Assembly: GCA_964479625.1 (NCBI GenBank)
Contig: CAYZMS010000031.1
Span: forward strand, 1-45,632
Direction: 5' to 3'
Length of the DNA: 45,632 nt
From: CAYZMS01 sp964479625
Lineage (GTDB): Bacteria; Bacteroidota; Bacteroidia; Chitinophagales; Saprospiraceae
The notes under the pieces are model-generated. The model worked only from the letters and a program-made list of their open reading frames with translations, searched no databases and was not told the origin of the DNA. Positions 1 through 8,806 of the stretch are shown here, in pieces (position 1 is the first letter of the stretch; each line of letters begins with the position of its first letter). The position numbers and the translations under genes were made by a program.

Positions 1-129
1 TTGAATCTAAGTTCTTGCTTTATATTTTCATAACCAAATGGATTCACTTTGTGCCAGTTTTATTAATGGTTTTCAAAATTGTTATTAGAGATTATTAAAA
101 GGAAAAGAAAATTTCTCCAAAATACCTTC

Positions 130-137
130 TAGCTTTG
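130..137 (+). promoter_or_regulatory. Possible -7 promoter box for the MlaD-like gene
   Basis: TAGCTTTG fits the Bacteroidota -7 consensus TAnnTTTG and lies 50 bases before the ATG at 188. No good -33 TTG is seen at the expected spacing, so the call is weak. The rest of 1-187 is AT-rich and holds no gene I can support. Confidence 0.3.
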
Positions 138-187
138 CAAGTGATTTGCATTACCTGGATCCGCTCCATTGCTTAAACTGTACCTAC

Positions 188-1222
188 ATGTCCAACGAAG
201 TAAAAGTAGCCCTTTTAGCGCTATTGGCCCTTGGCCTGGCCTTTTGGGGGTATAAGTTCATCAGAGGAAAAAATGTCCTGAACCCCTCCAATGCTTATCT
301 TGTGGAATACGAGCGCGTAGATGGCCTTAAAGTTTCTACCCCGGTAACCCTGCGGGGAGTCCGGGTGGGATTTGTCTCTGATTTTCAATTGCGAAATGAA
401 AAGGTGGTAGTCAAACTGGATCTTGAGCCAGGCATTCGGATACCCAAAAGTACAGAGGTGCACATCGTGCCCACCTCTGTTATGGGAGCCCTTGATGTAC
501 GCCTGATTTTCGATAAAGCCTGTAATGGAGAGGACTGTGCGAAAAACGGAGATTACCTGGAGGGTAAAACCCTCAGTTTATTAGCTGCTCTTGCAGGTCC
601 CGACGAGTTGGATAATTATGCAGCGGTCCTGGAAAAAAGCCTGATCAACTTTCTGGACTCGCTAAATACCAAACTCCTTTCAGATGATGTGGACAATCCG
701 ATTTCTAATAGTTTAAGGGATCTCGAGGGAACTATGGCTAACCTCAACAGCTCTTCCGGACGGCTGGATTATATCCTCGCCAATTCGGCAAGCGACATCA
801 ACGGAACACTTGCCAACCTTAGGGCCATTACCTCCGCGATCGAAAAGGATGGCCGAATGGACCGTATCATGGCGAACGCCGATCGGTTTACCGGACAACT
901 CGAGAACATTGAATTACAGCAAACCGTACAGGAATTAAAAGCTGCTATAAGCGGCTTAAAAGGGACTTTGGAGAAAGCAGACCAGGCTTTCGATGGTGTA
1001 TCCGGGATCGTACAAAAGATCGAATCTGGTGATGGTACCCTCAGTAAACTCATTAACGATGATGTCCTTTATAAAAATATCAGTCGTATGAGCCAAAATG
1101 CGGATACCCTTTTTAATGATCTGGAGGACCGACCTTATCGTTATGTGCCTTTCAAGAATCGCAAGAAGGTGCTGCGGTATGATCGAAAGGATGCAGAACT
1201 GGAAGAGAAGAACAACGGCTAA
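188..1222 (+). CDS. MlaD/MCE-family lipid transport protein
   Basis: A 344-residue protein with one N-terminal membrane segment (about residues 5-22, rich in Leu and Ala) followed by an MCE/MlaD domain (about 33-115, with the typical V-D-G-L-x-V-x-T-P-V and R-G-V-x-V-G-x-V pattern) and a long, probably helical C-terminal part. MCE proteins are substrate-binding parts of ABC systems that move phospholipids between inner and outer membrane; this one should be anchored in the inner membrane and face the periplasm. I chose the ATG at 188 because the membrane segment starts right after it; the in-frame ATG at 146 would add 14 polar residues. No partner ATPase or permease is in the window; in Bacteroidota mlaD is often apart from them. 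Family assignment is firm; the substrate is inferred. Confidence 0.88.
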   Translation: MSNEVKVALLALLALGLAFWGYKFIRGKNVLNPSNAYLVEYERVDGLKVSTPVTLRGVRVGFVSDFQLRNEKVVVKLDLEPGIRIPKSTEVHIVPTSVMGALDVRLIFDKACNGEDCAKNGDYLEGKTLSLLAALAGPDELDNYAAVLEKSLINFLDSLNTKLLSDDVDNPISNSLRDLEGTMANLNSSSGRLDYILANSASDINGTLANLRAITSAIEKDGRMDRIMANADRFTGQLENIELQQTVQELKAAISGLKGTLEKADQAFDGVSGIVQKIESGDGTLSKLINDDVLYKNISRMSQNADTLFNDLEDRPYRYVPFKNRKKVLRYDRKDAELEEKNNG

Positions 1223-1242
1223 CGCCTTTTCTGCTTCAATAC

Positions 1243-1272
1243 TTGGAAGGCATGTAAAAATCCTTATTTTAG
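1243..1272 (+). promoter_or_regulatory. Bacteroidota-type promoter, possibly leaderless
   Basis: TTG at 1243-1245, a 19-base spacer, then TATTTTAG at 1265-1272 closely matches the -33 TTG / -7 TAnnTTTG pattern (one mismatch). The ATG of the stress protein is at 1277, so transcription would begin almost on the start codon and leave little or no 5' leader. Confidence 0.45.
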
Positions 1273-1276
1273 CTAC

Positions 1277-2101
1277 ATGAAAAGGATTTTGTTTACTACT
1301 GAGTTCTCCGATCATGCCCCTACTGTATTGCGTTATGCCCTGGAACTTGCCCGGGCTAATGAGGCAACGCTGATCATGGGCCACGGCTTCGGCAAACCTG
1401 AAACGGCAACCGATATTCTGGATGAGAAGGAAAAGGGAGAAAAACTTCTTAAGCGACTGCAAGATTTCGCCGCAGATCATATTTCCGATGCCTTTAAAAC
1501 AGTGCCGGTTGAATTTGCGATCCGCCACGACTTCCCCGCCAATGCTATCATCAGCCTGGCAGAAGCCCAAAAGGCAGACGTGATCGTCATCAGCATGACA
1601 GGTAGTTTCGCCAGGATCGATCAGCACTTTTCTGATACTACACTTAGCGTCCTGCGCCGGGCCCAGTGCCCCGTATTAGCCATCCCGGCCGATGCAGAGT
1701 ATACCGGCTTAAAGCGCCTGGCCTTTTCTACTGATTTTCAATATAATGACCTGATCGCTTTGAATATGCTCTCCCGCTGGAGCAAACGTTTTGAAGCAAC
1801 GATTGACGTGGTGCATATTCTGGAGTCCGAAAAACGTCGTACGATAGCTGAAGAGAAAATGGAAGCCCTGGAAAATGCGCTTAGCCATTTGGGGAATATC
1901 GAGTTCCACCTGATAGAAGGTAAACAGGTCCGGCAAGCTTTATTAGAATTCTTTGAAGCACAAAAAGCAGATCTTGCTACCCTTACTACTTTCCAGCGGT
2001 CCCGCCTTTGGAACATCCTGGACGGCAGCACGACCCGACAGATTGCCAAGAAGGTGAAAATCCCCCTCTTGGTGGTTAAAGCTGCAGACGACCTTAATTA
2101 A
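1277..2101 (+). CDS. Universal stress protein, tandem UspA domains
   Basis: A 274-residue cytoplasmic protein made of two UspA folds, about residues 1-138 and 146-274. Each starts with a hydrophobic strand followed by a Ser/Thr-x-F-S/x-D pattern (ILFTTEFSDHA; RLAFSTDFQYND) and the first half ends with the usual C-P-V-L-A-I-P strand; the second ends with I-P-L-L-V-V-K. The nucleotide-binding G-x2-G-x9-G-S/T motif is not clear in either half, so ATP binding is uncertain. Double-domain Usp proteins are common in Bacteroidota and respond to starvation and other stress. It lies 54 bases after the MlaD-like gene but has its own promoter-like sequence, and it converges with the glycosyltransferase gene. 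Confidence 0.9.
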   Translation: MKRILFTTEFSDHAPTVLRYALELARANEATLIMGHGFGKPETATDILDEKEKGEKLLKRLQDFAADHISDAFKTVPVEFAIRHDFPANAIISLAEAQKADVIVISMTGSFARIDQHFSDTTLSVLRRAQCPVLAIPADAEYTGLKRLAFSTDFQYNDLIALNMLSRWSKRFEATIDVVHILESEKRRTIAEEKMEALENALSHLGNIEFHLIEGKQVRQALLEFFEAQKADLATLTTFQRSRLWNILDGSTTRQIAKKVKIPLLVVKAADDLN

Positions 2102-2117
2102 AGGGTCTTCCACAAGA

Positions 2118-2792
2118 TTAATACCATTCTTTGAGGCGTTCCGGGGAAACCCCCAGGTAAAACGCCAATAAGAGTAGGGTGTTTCGGCTCAATTGGCGAA
2201 TAACACCCTGTTCTTCAAACCTCCTGGTACTAGTACATACCTCATTTGGTAAACGTTGCAAGCGAACCTTCTTTCGGAGTTTCCGGATCATCCCAACATC
2301 TTCCATTAATGGAGTATCAGGGAAACCTCCTACTTCTTCAAAAAGCCTTCTGGACAGAAACAATCCCTGGTCCCCAAAGAAGGTAACAGGCCTTCTGCTA
2401 TGTGTTGACCGGGCCAAAAGGTCGTATGGGAAACCTTCCCGGTCGAATCGCAGGCAAAATCCACCTGCTGTATGGTAATGCTGTTCGAAAAATTCCCGGA
2501 GTACCAGGTAAGTATCGAGTGCAGGCAAGGTATCGGCATGCATGAAAAGAAGGTGAGTTCCAGTAGCTTTTGAAGCACCATAATTCATTTGCGCTCCTCG
2601 GCCGGTGACAGCTGAAGTAAGCCAATTGATACCTGGGTACCTTAGGGCTATCTGCTGAGTGCTGTCCTTGCTACCTCCGTCGACCAGAAAAAGATGTTGA
2701 GCGGATACCTGCTGTAGGTGGCATTCCAGGGTGGCCGCCAAAACCTTTTCTTCATTCAAGACGGGAATAATTGTATCGATCCGGATCTCCAT
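2118..2792 (-). CDS. Family 2 glycosyltransferase (TIGR04283-like)
   Basis: A 224-residue GT-A fold transferase without membrane segments. The start I-P-V-L-N-E-E is the nucleotide-sugar binding strand, D-G-G-S-x-D (about 38-43) and H-A-D-T (about 85-88) are the metal/nucleotide motifs, and G-G-F-P-x-x-P-L-M-E-D-V-G (about 156-168) is the acceptor-side motif. Length and motifs fit the rSAM/selenodomain-associated transferase 2 group (TIGR04283), whose donor and acceptor are not established. The gene stands alone, convergent with the stress-protein gene (16-base gap) and divergent from the receptor pseudogene. No partner radical-SAM gene is visible. Confidence 0.85.
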   Translation of the reverse strand: MEIRIDTIIPVLNEEKVLAATLECHLQQVSAQHLFLVDGGSKDSTQQIALRYPGINWLTSAVTGRGAQMNYGASKATGTHLLFMHADTLPALDTYLVLREFFEQHYHTAGGFCLRFDREGFPYDLLARSTHSRRPVTFFGDQGLFLSRRLFEEVGGFPDTPLMEDVGMIRKLRKKVRLQRLPNEVCTSTRRFEEQGVIRQLSRNTLLLLAFYLGVSPERLKEWY

Positions 2793-2953
2793 ACCTGTTC
2801 GAAAAATCTAGGGTGTTGGCCGAGTAAATGCTATCGTTAGTCCTACATCTTACCTTTTCTGTAACACCGTTCCTGTCGCGGCTCGTCTTTTCCTCAAATG
2901 GAAGCAGAATAAAGGGCTTCCCATATTGCCAAAATCGAAAAACATTCACTCTT

Positions 2954-5393
2954 ATGAAACTTTTTAGCTTAATGGCTGGCTTGTTAATGTGTACTTTTAC
3001 CGGCTTGTACGCACAGGCAGATACTGAAATTCGGGGTACGGTCCTTGATGAAAATGGAGCGGGAGCTGAATTTGTGAACGTCTTACTTTTGCAAGCTTCG
3101 GATTCCAGCCTGGTCAAGGGAGCCATTACTGAAATCGGAGGAACCTACCTGATCGAGGGAATCGACAATGGTGTTTATGTACTTGCCGCGACCATGGTGG
3201 GGTATGATGCCATTTATTCCGAAACCTTCGAACTCAGCCCTGAACGGAAAAACTTCCGGCCATCGGACCTGGTCTTTGAGGCTGCCGGAGTAGCCCTGGA
3301 CGAAATAGTGGTAAAAGCACAAAAACCTTTTATCGAACTTTCACAAAATAAGATTATTGTCAATGTGGAGAGTAGCCCGGTAGCAGCTGGGAATTCCGCA
3401 TTGGAGGTTTTGGAGCGGGCCCCTGGAATTCTGGTGGATCAAAATGACACCATTAGCTTAAAGGGACGCCAGGGGGTTTTGATCCTTATTGATGGAAAAG
3501 AAACCTATTTGTCCAATCAGGAGATCGCTCAAATGCTAGAGTCTATGTCCGCTGATGATATTGAAAGTATTGAGATTATTTCCAACCCTTCTTCCCGCCA
3601 TGAAGCAGCCGGGAACTCTGGAGTTATCAATATCAAATTAAAGAAGGATAAAAGCCTGGGGACGAACGGAAGCCTGTCAGGTGGATTCGGCTATTGGGAA
3701 AGACCCTGGGCAAATACCAGTGTTCATTTAAACCACCGCCAAAAAAAATACAACCTGTTTGGAGGTTATAGTTATTATTGTAATCTGAATTTCCAGGAGC
3801 TAAATATCAGCCGGAAGATCCCTTTCGAAGAAGGAGCAGTTGCCCAATTCGATCAAACCTTTCTGGATGAGAAAAAATGGTCTTCTCACCGGGTTAATCT
3901 GGGGGCAGATTGGTTTTTAAATGACCAAACAGCCATAGGGGTTTTATCCAATATTCGATTTGGGGACTTTTCCAGTGACCGTACCAATGAAACGGAAATC
4001 TCCGGGGATAATCCCGAACCTTATACTCCGCTTAGCTCCAGCATAGATCAAGACGAAACCTGGGTGAACCAAACCCATAACCTGAATCTCAAACATGAAT
4101 TCGCAGCAAAAGGGCGAAGCCTTACCTTTGACGCTGATTATTCGAGTTTCAATAGTCCCGAGGACACTGATTTTACCAACCTGTTTTTCGATCAGGAAGG
4201 AATTCCTGAGACGGACCCTCTTTTGCTGCGCTCAGATATCGTGTCTGAAATCACTATCTATGACCTGAAAGCGGATTATACTCATCCACTGGGAGAAAAA
4301 ATGAAACTTGGAAGCGGGCTGGAAAAGCAGTTTTGTGGAGGCGGATAATAATATCCGGTTTGATCAGTTTCAGGATGATGGCAGTTGGTAAGTGGATACC
4401 TTCCTCACCAATCAGTTTTTATACAGTGAAGACATACATGCGGGTTATTTGAATTTGGGTACTCAACTCAGCAAGGTGAATGTACAGGCTGGGCTTCGGG
4501 CAAAACTTACCCTCTCAGACGGTCGTTCAGTAACCCTTGATCAACGTACGCAGAAGGAATACCTTGATTGGTTCCCGAGTCTGAGCATATCTCATCCCAT
4601 TGGGGAGATGCATAATCTAAGTTACACCTACAGCCGCAGGATCAATCGTTCTAACTATCAGGATCTCAACCCCTTCATCTATTTTCTGGATCCATATACC
4701 TTCGGACGGGGAAATCCCTTTTTACAGCCGCAATATGCTAACTCCTATGGTGTGACCTACAGCTTTAAGGGAAGTATTTTTCTCAATCTGAACTATAGCA
4801 AGACCACTGATGCCATAACGGAGGTGCTGGAGCAAGATGATGAAAACCTGCAAACCTTCCAGACCAAGCACAATCTGGCCGAAACGGAGAACTGGAGTAT
4901 AACCGCTTCGGCGCCTGTACCCGTAACCAAGTGGTGGTCGGCCCGGGTGAATTTGGTCGGCTTTTTCAATGGACTGGATAGTCCATTCGAAAATGGAGGC
5001 CAGATACAAAGGGAAAAATGGTCATGGATCGCTAATGTAACCAACAACCTGGAATTACCCGGCGGGTTACAAGCTGAGGTGAATGGGCGTTACCAATCCA
5101 GTTTACTTTAGGGCTTCTGGGACGTACAACCCCAATGGCAGGTGGACTTTGGTATTTCCAAAAGCCTCTGGGACGGGAGGGGATCCCTGCGATTTAATAT
5201 TACCGATATTTTCTACACCAATCAGTTCAAAGTAGATGTACAGCAAGGTACTCTGGATGTCCAACTAATCGGCCGGGAAGAATCCCGGAGGGCGGGGCTG
5301 TTCCTTCGGTATAACTTTGGTAGCCAGGAAGTGAAAAGTGCCCGCCGTAGGCAAACCGCCACGGAAGCGGAGCAAAACCGGGCGGATAATTAG
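2954..5393 (+). pseudogene. TonB-dependent receptor, broken by one frameshift and two stops
   Basis: An outer-membrane receptor of about 810 residues when repaired: signal peptide ending near Y-A-Q-A, a carboxypeptidase-regulatory-like domain (about 25-110), a plug domain (about 125-220) and a beta-barrel of the OMP_b-brl_3 type. Translation from ATG 2954 breaks near 4318-4330, where the frame must change (run of A after CTGG; reads ...GLEK then out of frame until TAA at 4346). In the restored frame TAA at 4389-4391 and TAG at 5109-5111 interrupt an otherwise continuous barrel that ends at 5393. Both stops could come from glutamine codons by C-to-T changes. Without readthrough only the plug and the first barrel strands would be made, so I call it a pseudogene. 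The ligand is unknown. Confidence 0.85.
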
Positions 5394-5503
5394 CCTTTAT
5401 CGAATCCCCACTCCTCCCCGGTCGAAAAAATACTCTCGTACCGTAGCAACTTTGTAAATTAGTGTTTGTTTTGCTTCTAATTTTCAAAACCGAGGAATAC
5501 GAT

Positions 5504-7288
5504 ATGAGCCAATTTTTCAAATTTATGTTCGCCTCTTGTTTGGGGGTGATCCTGGCCATAGTGGCTTTGACGGGCTTCAGTACCCTTTTCTTTACCTTCA
5601 TGGCTACCCAGCTGGAAAAGCCTGTAAAGGTAGGATCTAATGCAGTCCTAAGGCTGACCCTAGATGAATATATGCCGGAGTTAACCAATAATGTGGAGGC
5701 TCAGCCTTTTTCTCTGGACCCCAATGACTCCAAAGTGATTGGCCTGCATGAGTTTATCGCCACTCTGGAAAACGCTAAAGCGGATAAAAATATTAAGGGC
5801 ATTTTCCTGGAAGTCGACTTTCTGCCGAATGGGGCGTTTACAAGCTCCCGGGCCATTCGGGAGGCCATCCGGGATTTTCGGGAAAGTGGAAAGTTTGTTG
5901 TAGCGCATTCTAATATCTATACTCAGGGTGCCTATTACATTGCCTCTGCTGCGGATGAAGTTTATGCCAGTCCTTTAGGGATCATGGATATTAGAGGCTT
6001 TGCCGCTCAGGTTCCCTTTTTTAAGGATGCCGTCGACCGCCTAGGGGTGAATATGCAGATCTTCTATGCCGGTAAATTCAAAAGCGCTACCGAGCCTTGG
6101 CGGCGGACCGAAATGAGCCCGGAAAACAAATTGCAAACCCGCGAATATCTGGAAGAGAATTACGATATCTTCCTTGCTGATATTAGCGCCGATCGAAAAA
6201 TGGAAAAAAAGGGCCTGAGGCGGGTGGTTAATCAATCCCTGGCTGACAGTCCAGAGGGCGCATTGGAAAACAACCTTATTGATGGGGTGGATTATCGCGA
6301 AGCAGTTTTGAATAAGCTTCGGGATCGATTGGGATTGGATGAAGATGATTCGATCAATTTTATTAGTCTTGCCAACTACAATAAAGCCAACCCTCCCCAG
6401 GTAAATTACAAGGTAAAGGATAAGATCGCAGTGGTTTATGCAGAAGGGGCTATTGTAAACGGAAAAGGAGCTAATGGCCAGGTAGGCGACCTTCGGTATA
6501 ATAAGATCTTCCAGGAGTTGGAAGAGGATAATCGGGTCAAAGCGGTTGTCCTGCGGATCAACTCCGGCGGTGGAAGTGCATTGGCATCCGAAGAAATGTG
6601 GTACAACCTGGGTAAGATCAAAGAAAGTGGGAAACCCCTGGTTGTTTCCATGGGAGACTATGCAGCCAGCGGAGGTTATTATATTGCCTGTTTGGGAGAC
6701 AGTATCTTCGCCCGACCGAGCACGCTTACTGGTTCGATCGGCGTTTTCAGCGTCATTCCCAGTTTCGAAGAAGGGATGGAGCGGCATTTGGGCATCGCCT
6801 TTGATTCTGTGAAAACCGGCCCTTTCGCCACTGGTTTAACCTTAAACTTCGACCTTACTCCTGAACAAAAACAACGACTGCAGATCCAAACCGAGCAAAC
6901 CTATGAGCAATTCCTTAAACGAGTAGCCGAAGGCCGCAACATGTCCAGGGATGCCGTAGATGCTATTGGCCAGGGACGCGTTTGGACCGGTCAACAGGCC
7001 CTGGAGATCGGCCTGGTCGATCAGTTGGGGGATCTGGATGAAGCCATTGCCACGGCAGCTCGAATGGCTGGGTTAGAAACCTACCGAACTACCAATTATC
7101 CGAAGGTGAAAGATCCTTTCCAACAACTGATCGATGAACTTAGTGGGCAAACTGACGATATGGCCCGGGTCGACAAGATGGTGCGCAAGCAATTTCCGGA
7201 GTATTACCAACTCTATGAACAATTAAAGCTGTTGAAGGAAGCCAGGGGGGTGCAGGCCCGAATGCCGTTCGTGGTGGAGTTTAATTAA
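5504..7288 (+). CDS. sppA: Signal peptide peptidase SppA, 67K type
   Basis: A 594-residue protein with an N-terminal membrane anchor (about 7-33) and two tandem S49 peptidase domains. SppA degrades leftover signal peptides in or at the inner membrane using a Ser/Lys dyad. The lysine lies in the first domain in G190-K-F-K193-S-A-x-E-P, and the nucleophile is Ser389 in G-D-Y-A-A-S-G-G-Y-Y-I-A of the second domain, the arrangement of the long SppA form. I prefer ATG 5504 over an in-frame GTG at 5462 because the typical M-x-Q-F-F-K-F start and anchor follow it. Length and both active sites are normal. It converges with the amidase gene. Confidence 0.95.
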   Translation: MSQFFKFMFASCLGVILAIVALTGFSTLFFTFMATQLEKPVKVGSNAVLRLTLDEYMPELTNNVEAQPFSLDPNDSKVIGLHEFIATLENAKADKNIKGIFLEVDFLPNGAFTSSRAIREAIRDFRESGKFVVAHSNIYTQGAYYIASAADEVYASPLGIMDIRGFAAQVPFFKDAVDRLGVNMQIFYAGKFKSATEPWRRTEMSPENKLQTREYLEENYDIFLADISADRKMEKKGLRRVVNQSLADSPEGALENNLIDGVDYREAVLNKLRDRLGLDEDDSINFISLANYNKANPPQVNYKVKDKIAVVYAEGAIVNGKGANGQVGDLRYNKIFQELEEDNRVKAVVLRINSGGGSALASEEMWYNLGKIKESGKPLVVSMGDYAASGGYYIACLGDSIFARPSTLTGSIGVFSVIPSFEEGMERHLGIAFDSVKTGPFATGLTLNFDLTPEQKQRLQIQTEQTYEQFLKRVAEGRNMSRDAVDAIGQGRVWTGQQALEIGLVDQLGDLDEAIATAARMAGLETYRTTNYPKVKDPFQQLIDELSGQTDDMARVDKMVRKQFPEYYQLYEQLKLLKEARGVQARMPFVVEFN

Positions 7289-7331
7289 GGGGCTTAGGGC
7301 GTCGTATTGACCCATTAACATTTACTTTAGT

Positions 7332-7382
7332 CCTAAGACCGGGGGGCGGTTTTATTTTTTGTTTGACTGTCCCAGGTCTTGG
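7332..7382. terminator. Possible bidirectional terminator between sppA and amidase
   Basis: An imperfect inverted repeat (CCTAAGACCGGGG at 7332-7344 against CCCAGGTCTTGGG at 7371-7383) closes a loop that contains a T-rich stretch. It lies between two convergent genes. The mismatches keep confidence low. Confidence 0.4.
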
Positions 7383-7416
7383 GTTCAAAAATGACCTGAA
7401 TAACCTCCAAAGAGCC

Positions 7417-8769
7417 TTATTCGCCCCTTTGCAAACTTCTTGCGGTCTTTAGGTCGATGCGTTTTCCATTTTGGTAAGCCACGATAAAGGCATCCTTAAA
7501 ACCCAGGGTGTGCAAATAGGCCTTCGCCCGGTCGGCATGATCAAAGGTTTGTAACGTGGTAGTACGGTATTTGTAAAGTTGATCTTCCCGAACCACTTCC
7601 AGAGCATAAGGCACATTCGTCCAGGGGGCGGTGGTAGTACTTTGGGGTTTGGGCAAGGCAGCTAACTGAACGTGAAAGGTCAGCGAAGGTTCCTTTTGGC
7701 TTCTAAAAGGATCTGTAGTTATCCGGTACCCGGATTGGACGGGAGGAGAAAAGGTGTTTCCTTGCTGATCTGCGGTTTTTGGGGTGGCCGTTATTTGGGT
7801 ACTTCTTTCCATGGGCTGGATCAGAACATTTTCTGCTTTATTCAAACTTGCCATTTCTGCCCTGGCGACAACTTCTTCTTTCGAATTTTGTTCGAGAAAG
7901 GCTTTGTAAGTGGAAAAAGCTTTTAAAATGGCACTGGCGATTGTCATTTGTCCTTCTTCCGTATTCAGGAATCGTTCCTCTTTTGAGCTACTTAGAAATC
8001 CAGATTCGATCAGTACACTCGGCATGGCCGTCGCCTTTAGAACAACGAAACCAGCCTGCTTGACTCCCCGGCTTCGGCGGCTGGCTGCGGCAAACGCTTC
8101 CTCCACGAGCTCAGCGAAAAAAATACTTTGATCCAGGTATGCATTTTGGTACATACTAAGCATAATATGTCCTTCCGGGCTGTTAGGGTCGTAATCGTAA
8201 TTTACTTCATAATTATCTTCCAGCAGGATGACCGCGTTCTCTCGCTTGGCCACTTCCAGGTTTTGATTGGCGGTATGTAAGCCCATTACATAGGTTTCGG
8301 TACCTCGGGTTGCGGAGGATCCTGGCATATAATTGCAATGGATAGAAATGAAAAGGTCAGCGCCTGCTTTATTCGCTATGCTGGCGCGTTTGTGTAAAGG
8401 AATGAACACATCACTGTCTCGTGTCATGATCACCTGCACTCCTGGGTGTTGGGACCTGATGAGGGCAGCTGTTTTCCTTGCTATGGCCAGGTTCAGGTGC
8501 TTTTCGCGGGTACTACTTCCAAGGCATCCCGGATCGTGACCACCATGTCCTGCATCAATGACGACTTTGCGCAGGGCGAATTTATTTTCGTGCTTTGCCT
8601 CAGGTTTGGTATTTTTACACGCTGTCGAATCGCCAACCATCGGCGAGGGCGGCATCACTTCGAGAACAGCCAATGGTGAAGAAAACGTTGGCGTGCTGTT
8701 AAAGGGCACATTGCTGGGCGACGCAACCAAGGTCAGCAGCGTTTGTATCAGTATCAATAGGTGTATCAT
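7417..8769 (-). CDS. N-acetylmuramoyl-L-alanine amidase with SPOR-like tail
   Basis: A 450-residue secreted protein: signal peptide (about 1-19), a low-complexity linker, an Amidase_3 domain (about 68-300) and a C-terminal SPOR-like domain (about 365-445). The zinc ligands are visible as the His of V-I-D-A-G-H-G-G-H-D, the Glu of E-K-H-L-N-L, and the His of I-S-I-H-C-N; a catalytic Glu sits in L-I-E-S-G-F. The enzyme cuts the amide bond between N-acetylmuramic acid and L-alanine to split daughter-cell murein; SPOR domains bind denuded glycan at the septum. ATG 8769 gives a clean signal peptide, while the in-frame ATG 8820 would overlap the lptD start. It is divergent from lptD by about 37 bases. 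Confidence 0.92.
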   Translation of the reverse strand: MIHLLILIQTLLTLVASPSNVPFNSTPTFSSPLAVLEVMPPSPMVGDSTACKNTKPEAKHENKFALRKVVIDAGHGGHDPGCLGSSTREKHLNLAIARKTAALIRSQHPGVQVIMTRDSDVFIPLHKRASIANKAGADLFISIHCNYMPGSSATRGTETYVMGLHTANQNLEVAKRENAVILLEDNYEVNYDYDPNSPEGHIMLSMYQNAYLDQSIFFAELVEEAFAAASRRSRGVKQAGFVVLKATAMPSVLIESGFLSSSKEERFLNTEEGQMTIASAILKAFSTYKAFLEQNSKEEVVARAEMASLNKAENVLIQPMERSTQITATPKTADQQGNTFSPPVQSGYRITTDPFRSQKEPSLTFHVQLAALPKPQSTTTAPWTNVPYALEVVREDQLYKYRTTTLQTFDHADRAKAYLHTLGFKDAFIVAYQNGKRIDLKTARSLQRGE

Positions 8770-8806
8770 CACACGGATTTGTTGTAAAAATAACAGAAAT
8801 ATTCGA

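Noticed and set aside
956..1627. 223-codon frame antisense to the MlaD-like and stress-protein genes
   Set aside because: It overlaps two well-supported genes on the other strand and shows no domain or secretion signal; a shadow frame.
6041..6787. 248-codon frame antisense to sppA
   Set aside because: It lies fully inside sppA and has no family features.
8558..8806. Open frame extending lptD 83 codons upstream
   Set aside because: It reads antisense through the amidase N-terminal coding region, has no signal peptide, and the secretion signal starts only after TTG 8807.
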